Shown piece after piece: positions 1 to 6,534 of a stretch of DNA of 9,838 nt. How positions within the stretch are numbered: the first letter of the stretch is position 1; every line of letters begins with the position of its first letter. A program made the position numbers and the translations under genes. Source of the stretch: an uncultured Lachnospiraceae bacterium. Lineage in GTDB: Bacteria; Bacillota; Clostridia; Lachnospirales; Lachnospiraceae. The notes beneath the pieces are model-generated. The model was not told the DNA's origin. It did no database searches and was given only the letters and a program-made list of their open reading frames with translations. The stretch is taken from assembly GCA_946639085.1 (NCBI GenBank), contig CAMPBP010000027.1, positions 1 through 9,838 of the forward strand. The letters run 5' to 3'.

Positions 1-1675
1 CGATAAGACTGTTATCCAGTCGAAGATGTTAAATGTCTCAAAAGGACCTGCCGTGCATTCTCTTCGTGCTCAGGCGGATAAATCCAATTATTCACGAAGC
101 ATGAGAAGAGTGCTTGAAGATCAGGAAAATCTTACGATTAAGCAGGCCGAGATCGTTAAGATATTGTTTGACGAAGAAAACGGAAAGAAAACTGTTAAAG
201 GAGTCGTTACCAATACGGGAACCACTTATTATTGCAAAGCGGCGATCCTTTGTACCGGAACTTATCTAAAAGCAAGATGTCTTTGCGGAGAATCCATAAC
301 TTACACAGGACCTTCCGGACTTCAGGCCGCAAATTCTCTTTCCGCATCTTTGATGGAAAACGGGATAAGATTAAGAAGATTCAAGACCGGAACTCCCGCG
401 AGAATGGATGGAAAGAGTCTTGATTATTCAAAGATGGAGGAGCAGTTCGGTGATGAAAAGATCGTACCGTTTTCTTTCTCCACCGATCCCGACTCTATAC
501 AAAAAGAACAGGTTTCTTGCTGGCTTACATATACAAATGAAGAAACTCACAATATAATAAGAGATAACCTGGACAGATCTCCGATCTATGCAGGAATCAT
601 AGAAGGAACCGGACCGAGATACTGTCCTTCAATTGAGGATAAAGTCGTTAAATTCGCTGAAAAAGAAAGACATCAGGTGTTTATCGAGCCCGAAGGTCTT
701 TATACCGATGAGATGTATGTGGGCGGAATGAGTTCTTCTTTGCCGGAAGATGTTCAGCTTAAGATGTATAGAACAGTTCCGGGACTTGAGAATTGTAAAA
801 TCGTGCGTAATGCATATGCCATCGAATATGATTGTCTCGAACCTAATCAGTTGCAGCTTTCTTTGGAAACAAAGGATATAAGCGGACTTTTCTGTGCCGG
901 ACAGTTTAACGGATCTTCAGGATATGAAGAGGCAGCGGCTCAGGGAATAATCGCAGGTATCAATGCGAGCCGAAAGCTTCTTGATAAAGAGCCCATTGTT
1001 CTTGACAGATCGGAAGCTTATATCGGAGTTTTGATAGACGATCTTGTTACAAAAGATAACAGAGAGCCTTACAGAATGATGACTTCAAGAGCCGAGCACA
1101 GATTGCTCCTTCGTCAGGACAATGCGGATCTTCGACTCAGAAAAGTCGGTCATGAAGTCGGACTTGTTAGCGATGAGCTTTATGAAAAAACCCTTTTGAA
1201 GCAAAAACTCATCGACGAAGAGGTAGCAAGACTTAAAAGCGTGATAATCGGTGCCAATGCAAGAGTTTGCAAGTTTTTGGAAGAACACGGTTCCAGTCCT
1301 TTGCATACGGGAACGAGTCTTGCGGAACTTCTTTGCAGACCTGAGTTGTCTTATGAAATGCTTAAAGAGCTTGATCCCGAAAGACTTGATCTTCCGAGCG
1401 ATGTGATCGAGCAGGTTGTGATCTTTATAAAATATGAAGGTTATATTGAAAGACAGATGATTCTGGTCAATCGATTTAAGAAGAATGAAAAGAGGATCAT
1501 TCCTGCGGATATCGATTATGACGATGTTTCGAGTTTAAGACTTGAAGCCAGACAAAAGCTTAAACAGTTCAGACCGGAAAATGTCGGACAGGCTTCCAGA
1601 ATTTCCGGAGTTACTCCGGCGGATGTTTCCGTTTTGCTGATATATTTAAGTAAGAACAATGAAAGTAAGGATTGA
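1..1675 (+). CDS. mnmG: MnmG (GidA), tRNA uridine-34 modification enzyme, 5'-truncated by window edge
   Basis: This FAD-dependent enzyme works with the GTPase MnmE to install the (carboxymethyl)aminomethyl group at C5 of wobble U34 in several tRNAs. The reading frame is open from base 2, so the gene runs off the left edge. About 557 residues are visible of a usual 620-630, and the N-terminal FAD-binding GxGxxG is outside the window. Visible family signatures are [15 protein letters not shown] (nt 611-655) and the [10 protein letters not shown] motif with its following [14 protein letters not shown] (nt 896-967). The start of the visible part also shows the typical [19 protein letters not shown] pattern. 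The helical C-terminal domain that contacts MnmE and tRNA is complete and ends at TGA 1673-1675. The ATG at nt 26 is an internal Met, not the start. rsmG begins 6 nt downstream, the standard mnmG-rsmG arrangement near Firmicutes origins. Identity is certain from the motifs. Confidence 0.98.
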   Translation, partial: DKTVIQSKMLNVSKGPAVHSLRAQADKSNYSRSMRRVLEDQENLTIKQAEIVKILFDEENGKKTVKGVVTNTGTTYYCKAAILCTGTYLKARCLCGESITYTGPSGLQAANSLSASLMENGIRLRRFKTGTPARMDGKSLDYSKMEEQFGDEKIVPFSFSTDPDSIQKEQVSCWLTYTNEETHNIIRDNLDRSPIYAGIIEGTGPRYCPSIEDKVVKFAEKERHQVFIEPEGLYTDEMYVGGMSSSLPEDVQLKMYRTVPGLENCKIVRNAYAIEYDCLEPNQLQLSLETKDISGLFCAGQFNGSSGYEEAAAQGIIAGINASRKLLDKEPIVLDRSEAYIGVLIDDLVTKDNREPYRMMTSRAEHRLLLRQDNADLRLRKVGHEVGLVSDELYEKTLLKQKLIDEEVARLKSVIIGANARVCKFLEEHGSSPLHTGTSLAELLCRPELSYEMLKELDPERLDLPSDVIEQVVIFIKYEGYIERQMILVNRFKKNEKRIIPADIDYDDVSSLRLEARQKLKQFRPENVGQASRISGVTPADVSVLLIYLSKNNESKD

Positions 1676-1681
1676 TGATAA

Positions 1682-2425
1682 ATGTCGGAGATTGATATTT
1701 CTTATCTTGAAGAGTGTTCCAAAAGCATAGGGATCGATCTTGATAAGCGACAGCTTTGTCGCTTTTTAGACTATTATCATCTTCTTATTGAATATAATGA
1801 GAAGATAAATCTGACCGCGATCACAAAATGGGAAGACGTAGTCATCAAACATTTTGTCGACAGCATGTCACTTGTAAAAGTGTACGGCGGTTTGGATGAA
1901 CTTACGGTAAAGACCAAAGATAAAAGATTGGCCGATATAGGTACGGGTGCGGGTTTTCCGGGTATAGCGCTTAAAATTCTTCTGCCCGATCTTAACATCA
2001 CTCTGATCGATTCTTTGGAAAAGAGAATTAAATTTCTGAATGTTGTATGTGAAAAATTGGAACTTGAAGGAATAAACGCGGTTCACGGACGTGTCGAAGA
2101 TCTCGCTCACAACATTAACTATAGGGAGAACTTCGATTTTGTTACAGCCAGAGCCGTTGCCTCACTTCCGGTTTTAAGCGAATACTGCATTCCGTTTATC
2201 AAAAAAGACGGTATCTTTTTCGCATATAAATCGGAGAAAGCCGAGGAAGAGATTACTCTTTCCAAAAACGCTTTGAATGTTCTTAATTCAAAGATCGAAA
2301 GCTTTTGTGAGTTTACCATTCCGAATACCGATTTTAATCGTACGATCATTGTAATCAGGAAAGAAGAAAAAACTTCGGACAAGTATCCTCGCAAATCGGG
2401 TACTCCGTCAAAAAAACCATTATAG
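1682..2425 (+). CDS. rsmG: RsmG (GidB), 16S rRNA 7-methylguanosine methyltransferase
   Basis: It methylates N7 of a guanosine in the 530 loop of 16S rRNA (G527 in E. coli numbering) using S-adenosylmethionine; loss in other species gives low-level streptomycin resistance. The 247-residue length is normal for the family. Visible motifs are NLTAI (residues 43-47), KHFVDSM (57-62 region), the SAM-binding glycine loop DIGTGAGFPG (85-94), RAVASL (157-162), and the basic Firmicutes-type tail KYPRKSGTPSKKPL (234-247). The ATG at 1682 is preceded by AAGGA at 1667-1671, which lies inside the mnmG coding end, so the two genes are translationally close (6 nt gap). No promoter is visible between them. 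Nothing in the sequence looks abnormal. Confidence 0.97.
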   Translation: MSEIDISYLEECSKSIGIDLDKRQLCRFLDYYHLLIEYNEKINLTAITKWEDVVIKHFVDSMSLVKVYGGLDELTVKTKDKRLADIGTGAGFPGIALKILLPDLNITLIDSLEKRIKFLNVVCEKLELEGINAVHGRVEDLAHNINYRENFDFVTARAVASLPVLSEYCIPFIKKDGIFFAYKSEKAEEEITLSKNALNVLNSKIESFCEFTIPNTDFNRTIIVIRKEEKTSDKYPRKSGTPSKKPL

Positions 2426-2441
2426 ATAAGGCAGGAAATAT

Positions 2442-3440
2442 ATGTCCAAAGAGCGTTCTGAAAATATCATTTTGGAATTGAGAAAAACATTTTTGGATGA
2501 TCGTAAATCGTTGCAGGATCAGATTGTTGAGACAGAAACGTTGATTCGTCAGAACAATGATTACATTGAATCTCTTTCCAAAAAGGATGATAACGATTAT
2601 AACGTTTTTTCTCCCAGATCCGCTTCAAGAGTTTACAAAGATCTTGTGGCCGAAAAGAAGAGCGAGATCGAAGAACTTGAGAATAAAGTTCGCGAACTCT
2701 ATAAGAAGCTTTCGAACGTTACAAAAAAGCTGGATTCATTAAGTGAGTTAAATCCGGAAGAACTTGAAGCTTCCAAAGAAGAAGCCAGAGTGATCTCCTC
2801 TCTCGGTAAAGCGAAGCTTTTGGAATTACAGGAAGATGACCGTCAAAGAATTGCTGCAGATCTTCACGATACGGTTTTGCAGAATCTATCTTTGGTAATG
2901 CATAACCTGGAGCTATCGGCAAAGTTTGTGGATTACGATCCCATAAGAGCAAAGCTTGAGATTGAATCCAACAGGAAGCTCGTCAAAGATACCATCGATG
3001 ATATAAGAGGTACGATCTTTGATCTTCGTCCTATGCAGTTCGATGATTTCGGATTTAAGAGGACTTTGGAAAATCAGATCTCAAATTATAAGAACAGAAC
3101 CACCATGGAGATTTCTTATAAGCTTGATGAACTTGAAGGTCTTGATTCGATCTATCTGATTACTGTTTTCAGAGTTGCTCAGGAACTTATGATAAATTCC
3201 ATCAAGCATTCCGAAGGCACGAAACTGGATATTTCCATTTCGAGAACGGCTTCGAACATTATCATTAAAGTGTCCGATGACGGCAAAGGTATTTCGGACG
3301 GTGCGGAAGCGATCGACAATCATTTCGGTTTGAAGATATTAAAAGAGAGAGTGGAGATAATCGGAGGATTTGTTAATATCTCTTCTTCTTCACAGGGTAC
3401 GGAAGTTACTGTAAATATTCCGACTTCCAAAGAGGGGTAA
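2442..3440 (+). CDS. Cytosolic DegS/NarX-type sensor histidine kinase (HisKA_3)
   Basis: This is the sensor kinase of a two-component system whose partner is the next gene. Residues 1-135 carry no membrane segment and no signal peptide, and are rich in charged heptad-like sequence (about 65-135), suggesting a soluble coiled-coil sensor like DegS. The dimerisation/phospho-acceptor helix has RIAADLHDTVLQ, with His142 and the HDxxxQ motif (142-147) that in this family also supports phosphatase activity. The HATPase_c domain shows the N box QELMINSIKHS (Asn252), the G1 box DDGKGI (279-284) and a HFGLKILKERV segment (294-304). At 332 residues it is somewhat shorter than Bacillus DegS. It starts 16 nt after rsmG with AGGAA at 2433-2437 and no promoter of its own. 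The stimulus cannot be read from the sequence. I do not call it degS itself, because the resemblance is at family level only. Confidence 0.93.
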   Translation: MSKERSENIILELRKTFLDDRKSLQDQIVETETLIRQNNDYIESLSKKDDNDYNVFSPRSASRVYKDLVAEKKSEIEELENKVRELYKKLSNVTKKLDSLSELNPEELEASKEEARVISSLGKAKLLELQEDDRQRIAADLHDTVLQNLSLVMHNLELSAKFVDYDPIRAKLEIESNRKLVKDTIDDIRGTIFDLRPMQFDDFGFKRTLENQISNYKNRTTMEISYKLDELEGLDSIYLITVFRVAQELMINSIKHSEGTKLDISISRTASNIIIKVSDDGKGISDGAEAIDNHFGLKILKERVEIIGGFVNISSSSQGTEVTVNIPTSKEG

Positions 3441-3443
3441 TTT

Positions 3444-4085
3444 ATGAACATTAATGTTATGCTGGTCGATGACCACAAAATGTTACGTGAAGGTATTAAA
3501 CATCTTTTGGAATTTGATTCTGAGATAAAGGTTATTTCTTCTGCTCAGACCGGAAAAGAATGTCTTTCTTTACTTGAGGAAAACAAACCAGATATCGTTT
3601 TGCTTGATATCAATCTTCCGGATACTTCAGGTATCAAACTCATTAAAGATATTAAGAAAAGATCCAAGACTATCAAAGTTATGATGCTTACGGTTCATAA
3701 CGAAGTCGAGTATCTTGTTGATTCTTTGGACGGCGGCGCCGATGGATATATTCTTAAAGATTCCGGAGCCGAAGAACTTATAAAAGCGATCAAGTTCATT
3801 TACAACGGAGAGAGATATATTGAGCCAAGTCTCATTCCGTCTTTAAATGCAAGACTTGTTCAGCTTGAGACGGAAACCGATATGGTTAAAAGTCTTACGA
3901 AACGAGAGATTCAGATTCTTTCGTTGCTTGTGAGCGGAAAGAGTAATCTTGATATAAGCGAGACTCTTAAGTTAAGTGAGCAGACGATCAAAAATCATGT
4001 AACCGCTCTTTATAAGAAAATCGGAGTAAAAGACCGCACTCAGGCAGCTGTTTTTGCCATCAGAAATAACATTGTTTCCATGTGA
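3444..4085 (+). CDS. NarL/DegU-family response regulator with LuxR-type HTH
   Basis: This is the DNA-binding output of the preceding kinase. It has 213 residues: receiver domain about 1-120, linker, and GerE/LuxR helix-turn-helix about 148-208. The receiver keeps the acidic pair D9/D10, phospho-acceptor D55 (in IVLLDINLP), switch T83 and K105 (YILKD), so it should be phosphorylatable. The HTH segment LTKREIQILSLL and the recognition region SEQTIKNHVTALYKKIGV are typical. Start ATG 3444 follows the kinase stop by 3 nt with GAGGGG at 3432-3437 inside the kinase end, indicating translational coupling. It is the last gene before the parS region, with parS-1 only 15 nt after its stop. Its targets are unknown. 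The adjacent parA promoter is an obvious place to look, but nothing in the sequence demonstrates this. Confidence 0.95.
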   Translation: MNINVMLVDDHKMLREGIKHLLEFDSEIKVISSAQTGKECLSLLEENKPDIVLLDINLPDTSGIKLIKDIKKRSKTIKVMMLTVHNEVEYLVDSLDGGADGYILKDSGAEELIKAIKFIYNGERYIEPSLIPSLNARLVQLETETDMVKSLTKREIQILSLLVSGKSNLDISETLKLSEQTIKNHVTALYKKIGVKDRTQAAVFAIRNNIVSM

Positions 4086-4100
4086 TGCGGATCAAGAACA

Positions 4101-4116
4101 TGTTTCACGTGAAACA
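4101..4116. promoter_or_regulatory. parS: parS centromere site 1
   Basis: TGTTTCACGTGAAACA is a perfect 16-bp palindrome and matches the bacterial parS consensus (TGTTNCACGTGAAACA) at all positions. Flanking A4100 and T4117 extend the symmetry to 18 bp. It is the nucleation site where ParB loads as a CTP-dependent clamp and then spreads. It lies 15 nt beyond the response-regulator stop and about 180 bp upstream of parA, so both the site and its ParB gene are local. Confidence 0.97.
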
Positions 4117-4148
4117 TTGTGCTTTTTATTTCGATCAACCCCAAAATA

Positions 4149-4164
4149 TGTTTCACGTGAAACA
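4149..4164. promoter_or_regulatory. parS: parS centromere site 2
   Basis: This is a second identical, perfect TGTTTCACGTGAAACA palindrome, again flanked by A4148 and T4165. Its start is 48 bp after the start of parS-1. Two full-consensus sites so close together in the only sizeable non-coding gap of the window make chance occurrence implausible. Confidence 0.97.
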
Positions 4165-4194
4165 TTATGACCCCAAGATATTGAAAAAACAGGC

Positions 4195-4228
4195 GTGAAA
4201 CATCAAAAAAGCACAAATGTGAAACATC
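4195..4228 (+). repeat. Two parS half-site direct repeats (GTGAAACATC)
   Basis: The 10-mer GTGAAACATC occurs at 4195-4204 and again at 4219-4228, in the same orientation and 24 bp apart. Each copy matches the right arm of parS plus its flanking T. The corresponding left arms have degenerated, and each full 16-bp window matches parS at only 9 positions. They sit between parS-2 and the parA promoter. They could be decayed parS sites or weak ParB contact points. Binding is unproven. Confidence 0.6.
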
Positions 4229-4235
4229 TTTTTTG
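4204..4235. repeat. A-tract/T-tract inverted repeat upstream of the parA promoter
   Basis: CAAAAAAG (4204-4211) and CTTTTTTG (4228-4235) form a perfect 8-bp inverted repeat around a 16-nt centre. The centre begins with a nested small palindrome, CACAAATGTG (4212-4221). The right arm ends 22 nt before the extended -10. It may be intrinsically bent or UP-like promoter DNA, or a weak hairpin. It lacks the GC-rich stem expected of a standard intrinsic terminator. Confidence 0.4.
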
Positions 4236-4257
4236 TATAGAACATCTTTGGAAATAG

Positions 4258-4266
4258 TGTTATAGT
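4258..4266 (+). promoter_or_regulatory. Putative parA promoter, extended -10
   Basis: TGTTATAGT at 4258-4266 fits an extended -10 (TGn plus TATAAT-like hexamer TATAGT, 4261-4266). At 17-bp spacing the -35 position is TAGAAC (4238-4243), a poor match, which is tolerable for an extended -10 promoter. The start codon of parA is 30 nt downstream, with an AAGGAA ribosome site at 4284-4289. This is the only gap long enough for a separate promoter between rsmG and the tRNA. The call rests on pattern alone. Confidence 0.5.
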
Positions 4267-4296
4267 AAATTTTGTATAACAATAAGGAAACAATAT

Positions 4297-5064
4297 ATGG
4301 GAAAGATCATAGCGATAGCAAACCAAAAAGGCGGAGTAGGTAAAACAACTACTTCCATTAATCTTTCTGCGGCTTTGGCAGAAAACGGAAAAAAGGTTCT
4401 TGTTATCGATTCCGATCCTCAGGGTAATACCACCAGTGGATTTGGAATTGAGAAGAACGAACTGGAAAACTCAATATATGAACTTCTTTTGGGAGACTGT
4501 TCCGTTGAGGAATGTGTGATCAAAAAAGAAAACGCCAGACTCAGCATTCTTCCGGCAAACGTTAATCTGGCAGCTGCCGAAGTTGAGTTAATAGACGCAC
4601 CGTCTAAAGAATTCATTTTGAAAAGAGAGATTGATTACATCAGAGACAAATATGATTACATTATCATAGATTGTCCTCCTTCTCTCAGCTTACTTACGAT
4701 CAATGCGCTTACAACGGCGGACTCGGTATTGGTTCCCATACAGTGTGAGTATTACGCACTGGAAGGATTAAGCCAGTTAATCTATACGGTAAATCTCGTA
4801 AAATCGAGACTCAATCCCGAGCTTGATATGGAAGGCGTTGTATTTACAATGTACGATTCAAGAACAAATCTTTCGGAAGATGTTGTTCAAAACGTACGCA
4901 GCGTATTAAAGCAACACATATTTGATACGATCATTCCAAGAAACATAAGACTTGCGGAAGCACCGAGCCGTGGACTCCCCATCAATGAGTATGATCCGAG
5001 ATCCGCAGGAGCCGAAGCATATTCATCACTTGCAAAGGAACTGATCAGAAAAAATAGGAAATAA
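4297..5064 (+). CDS. parA: ParA (Soj) chromosome-partitioning ATPase
   Basis: This ParA/MinD-family ATPase binds DNA non-specifically as an ATP dimer and is released by ParB-stimulated hydrolysis; in Firmicutes it also modulates DnaA. The 255 residues match the Soj-size chromosomal class, with no extra N-terminal HTH as found in plasmid ParA. The deviant Walker A KGGVGKTT spans 11-18, with signature Lys11 and Lys16. The Walker A' region is VLVIDSDPQGN (34-44) with D40, and Walker B is YIIIDCPPS (121-129) with D125. ATG 4297 is set by AAGGAA at 4284-4289 and by the conserved MGKIIAIANQKGG opening. It begins the second gene cluster directly after the parS sites, and parB follows after 37 nt. 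Nothing abnormal was seen. Confidence 0.97.
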   Translation: MGKIIAIANQKGGVGKTTTSINLSAALAENGKKVLVIDSDPQGNTTSGFGIEKNELENSIYELLLGDCSVEECVIKKENARLSILPANVNLAAAEVELIDAPSKEFILKREIDYIRDKYDYIIIDCPPSLSLLTINALTTADSVLVPIQCEYYALEGLSQLIYTVNLVKSRLNPELDMEGVVFTMYDSRTNLSEDVVQNVRSVLKQHIFDTIIPRNIRLAEAPSRGLPINEYDPRSAGAEAYSSLAKELIRKNRK

Positions 5065-5101
5065 ATTTAAAGATATATATATAAGAAGGAAAGGGACAGG
5101 T

Positions 5102-5974
5102 ATGGCAGCAAGAGGACTCGGAAAAGGACTTGATTCACTCATTCCCATGAGTGTAGCTGAAGACAAGATAATCGAAGATGTTGCAAAAAAAGAAGGCAAC
5201 ACCGAAGAGGTCGTTGACATTAATTATGTTACGCCCAATCGCGATCAGCCCAGAAAGAACTTTGATAAAGAAAAACTCGAAGAATTGGCCGAATCCATCA
5301 AGATTCACGGAATTGTTGAACCTATTCTCGTTCAGGACAGAAAAGATCATTACGAGATAGTTGCAGGTGAAAGACGTTGGAGAGCCGCAAAGCTTGCCGG
5401 ACTTAAAAAAGTCCCTGTTTTTGTAAGAAACTATACCGAACGTCAGATAAAAGAGATTTCTTTGATCGAGAACATTCAAAGAGAAGATCTTAATCCGATA
5501 GAAGAAGCGTTGGCGTACAAAGATCTTATGACCGAGTATTCACTTACGCAGGAAGAAGTGGCTTCACGTGTTTCCAAAAACAGAACCACTATCACAAACT
5601 CTTTAAGATTGCTGAAACTCGGAAAGAAAGTCCAGAAGATGCTTATCGATAAAAGTATATCAGAAGGACACGCCAGAGCACTCATCGGTATAGAAGATGA
5701 GAAAAGACAGCTCGAGATTGCTGAAAAGATCGTAAAGAACAAGTTATCTGTCAGAGATGTAGAGAAACTTGTAAAAGAGAGTGACAAGCCTTCGAAACCC
5801 AAGAAGGAACTTTCGGAAGATCTTGAAATCTTTTACAAAGATATAGCCGAGAAGATGAAGCAAAAACTCGGAACAAAAGTAACAATCAACGCAAAGGAAG
5901 ACGGTTCCGGTAAGATCGAGATAGAATTTTATTCAAACGACGATCTTGACAGGATCAAGTTTTTACTTAAATAA
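5102..5974 (+). CDS. parB: ParB (Spo0J) chromosome-partitioning protein, CTP-dependent clamp
   Basis: It binds parS, closes into a CTP-dependent sliding clamp and recruits SMC/ParA to the origin region. It has 290 residues. The N-terminal ParA-contacting peptide GLGKGLDSLIP is at 5-15. The CTPase/ParB-N domain includes QPRKNFD (49-55), the GERRWRAA box (89-96) and ENIQREDLNPIEEA (123-136). The central parS-reading HTH is about 148-172 (LTQEEVASRVSKNRTTI...), followed by GHARAL (189-194), a basic linker (about 228-236), and a C-terminal dimerisation domain ending DRIKFLLK. The GERR box is intact, so CTP binding is expected. A purine-rich AGAAGGAAAGGG stretch precedes ATG 5102. It is the cognate partner of the two perfect parS sites. 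Of the paralogues it is ParB rather than Noc because of the N-terminal GLGKGL peptide and its place directly after parA. Confidence 0.97.
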   Translation: MAARGLGKGLDSLIPMSVAEDKIIEDVAKKEGNTEEVVDINYVTPNRDQPRKNFDKEKLEELAESIKIHGIVEPILVQDRKDHYEIVAGERRWRAAKLAGLKKVPVFVRNYTERQIKEISLIENIQREDLNPIEEALAYKDLMTEYSLTQEEVASRVSKNRTTITNSLRLLKLGKKVQKMLIDKSISEGHARALIGIEDEKRQLEIAEKIVKNKLSVRDVEKLVKESDKPSKPKKELSEDLEIFYKDIAEKMKQKLGTKVTINAKEDGSGKIEIEFYSNDDLDRIKFLLK

Positions 5975-6017
5975 TCGGTAAATTGTCCGTTAAACCATAA
6001 CGATCAAGGAGACTTTA

Positions 6018-6530
6018 ATGGGAAGCCAATTTCTTTCTTCAATGGGTCTTGGAAATATAGACCTGGGACTTATCATATTCATATTGGTAATTGTTCTTTT
6101 GATAGCGGTGATACTTATTGCCGTACTTTGGGGACAGTTATGTAAACTAAAGAGAAGATACAACAAGTTCTGCGCAGGTAAAAATGCCAAGAGTCTTGAA
6201 AAAGAGATAGGTCTTATGTTCGAAGAAAATGCAAGGATCAGAGAACTTGGCGAGAAGAATAAGAAGGATATCAGAGTTATCTATCATACTCTCGAATCCA
6301 CTTATCAGAAAGCCGGCCTTGTAAGATATGACGCATTTCCTCAGATGGGCGGAAAATTAAGTTTTTCACTTGCTTTATTGAATGAAAAAGATAACGGATT
6401 TATCATCAATTCAGTTCACGGAACTGACGGATGTTATACATATTCCAAAGAGATCATCGGCGGACAATGTGAGATTACATTAGGGAAAGAAGAACAGGAA
6501 GCTTTAAACAAAGCGATAGATAGGGGATAA
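6018..6530 (+). CDS. DUF4446 family membrane-anchored protein, function unknown
   Basis: This is a 170-residue protein of unknown function that I recognise as DUF4446, often found next to parB or serS in Clostridia. It has one hydrophobic segment at about 15-38 (GLIIFILVIVLLIAVILIAV), then a basic stretch (KLKRRYNK) that predicts a cytoplasmic body. Residues about 55-95 are charged and helical, probably coiled coil. The conserved core is VRYDAFPQMGGKLSFSLALL (102-121), then NGFIINSVHG, a YSKEIIGG segment and the helical end EEQEALNKAI. The ATG at 6018 follows AAGGAGA at 6006-6012. It lies 43 nt after parB and 4 nt before the HD-GYP gene. A membrane protein in the par transcript could act at the cell periphery, but no function is established. 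Confidence 0.88.
   Translation: MGSQFLSSMGLGNIDLGLIIFILVIVLLIAVILIAVLWGQLCKLKRRYNKFCAGKNAKSLEKEIGLMFEENARIRELGEKNKKDIRVIYHTLESTYQKAGLVRYDAFPQMGGKLSFSLALLNEKDNGFIINSVHGTDGCYTYSKEIIGGQCEITLGKEEQEALNKAIDRG
6522..6526 (+). promoter_or_regulatory. Ribosome-binding site deciding a TTG start
   Basis: AGGGG at 6522-6526, inside the end of the DUF4446 gene, lies 8 nt before TTG 6535. The next in-frame ATG is about 42 codons further in, past a conserved N-terminal segment (GYEKLARSVT...LLSAGTVL), so the TTG is the likely start. Confidence 0.75.
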
Positions 6531-6534
6531 TCAA

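Noticed and set aside
4101..4228. Repeated GTGAAACA units as a CRISPR-like array
   Set aside because: Units are short palindromes or half-sites with irregular spacing and no uniform spacers; parS explains them fully.
4040..4282. Minus-strand open frame across the parS gap, encoding MFHVKH twice
   Set aside because: The repeated hexapeptide is simply the parS palindrome translated, kept in frame because the sites are 48 bp apart. No ribosome site or family resemblance.
5065..5101. Alternating AT run (ATATATATATA, 5073-5083) between parA and parB as a promoter
   Set aside because: No acceptable -35 at 16-18 bp upstream; probably just AT-rich spacer before the parB ribosome site.
5560..5575. 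CACGTG-centred sequence inside parB as a third parS
   Set aside because: Only 10 of 16 positions match parS; the right arm reads TTTCC rather than AAACA, and the bases are explained by coding sequence.
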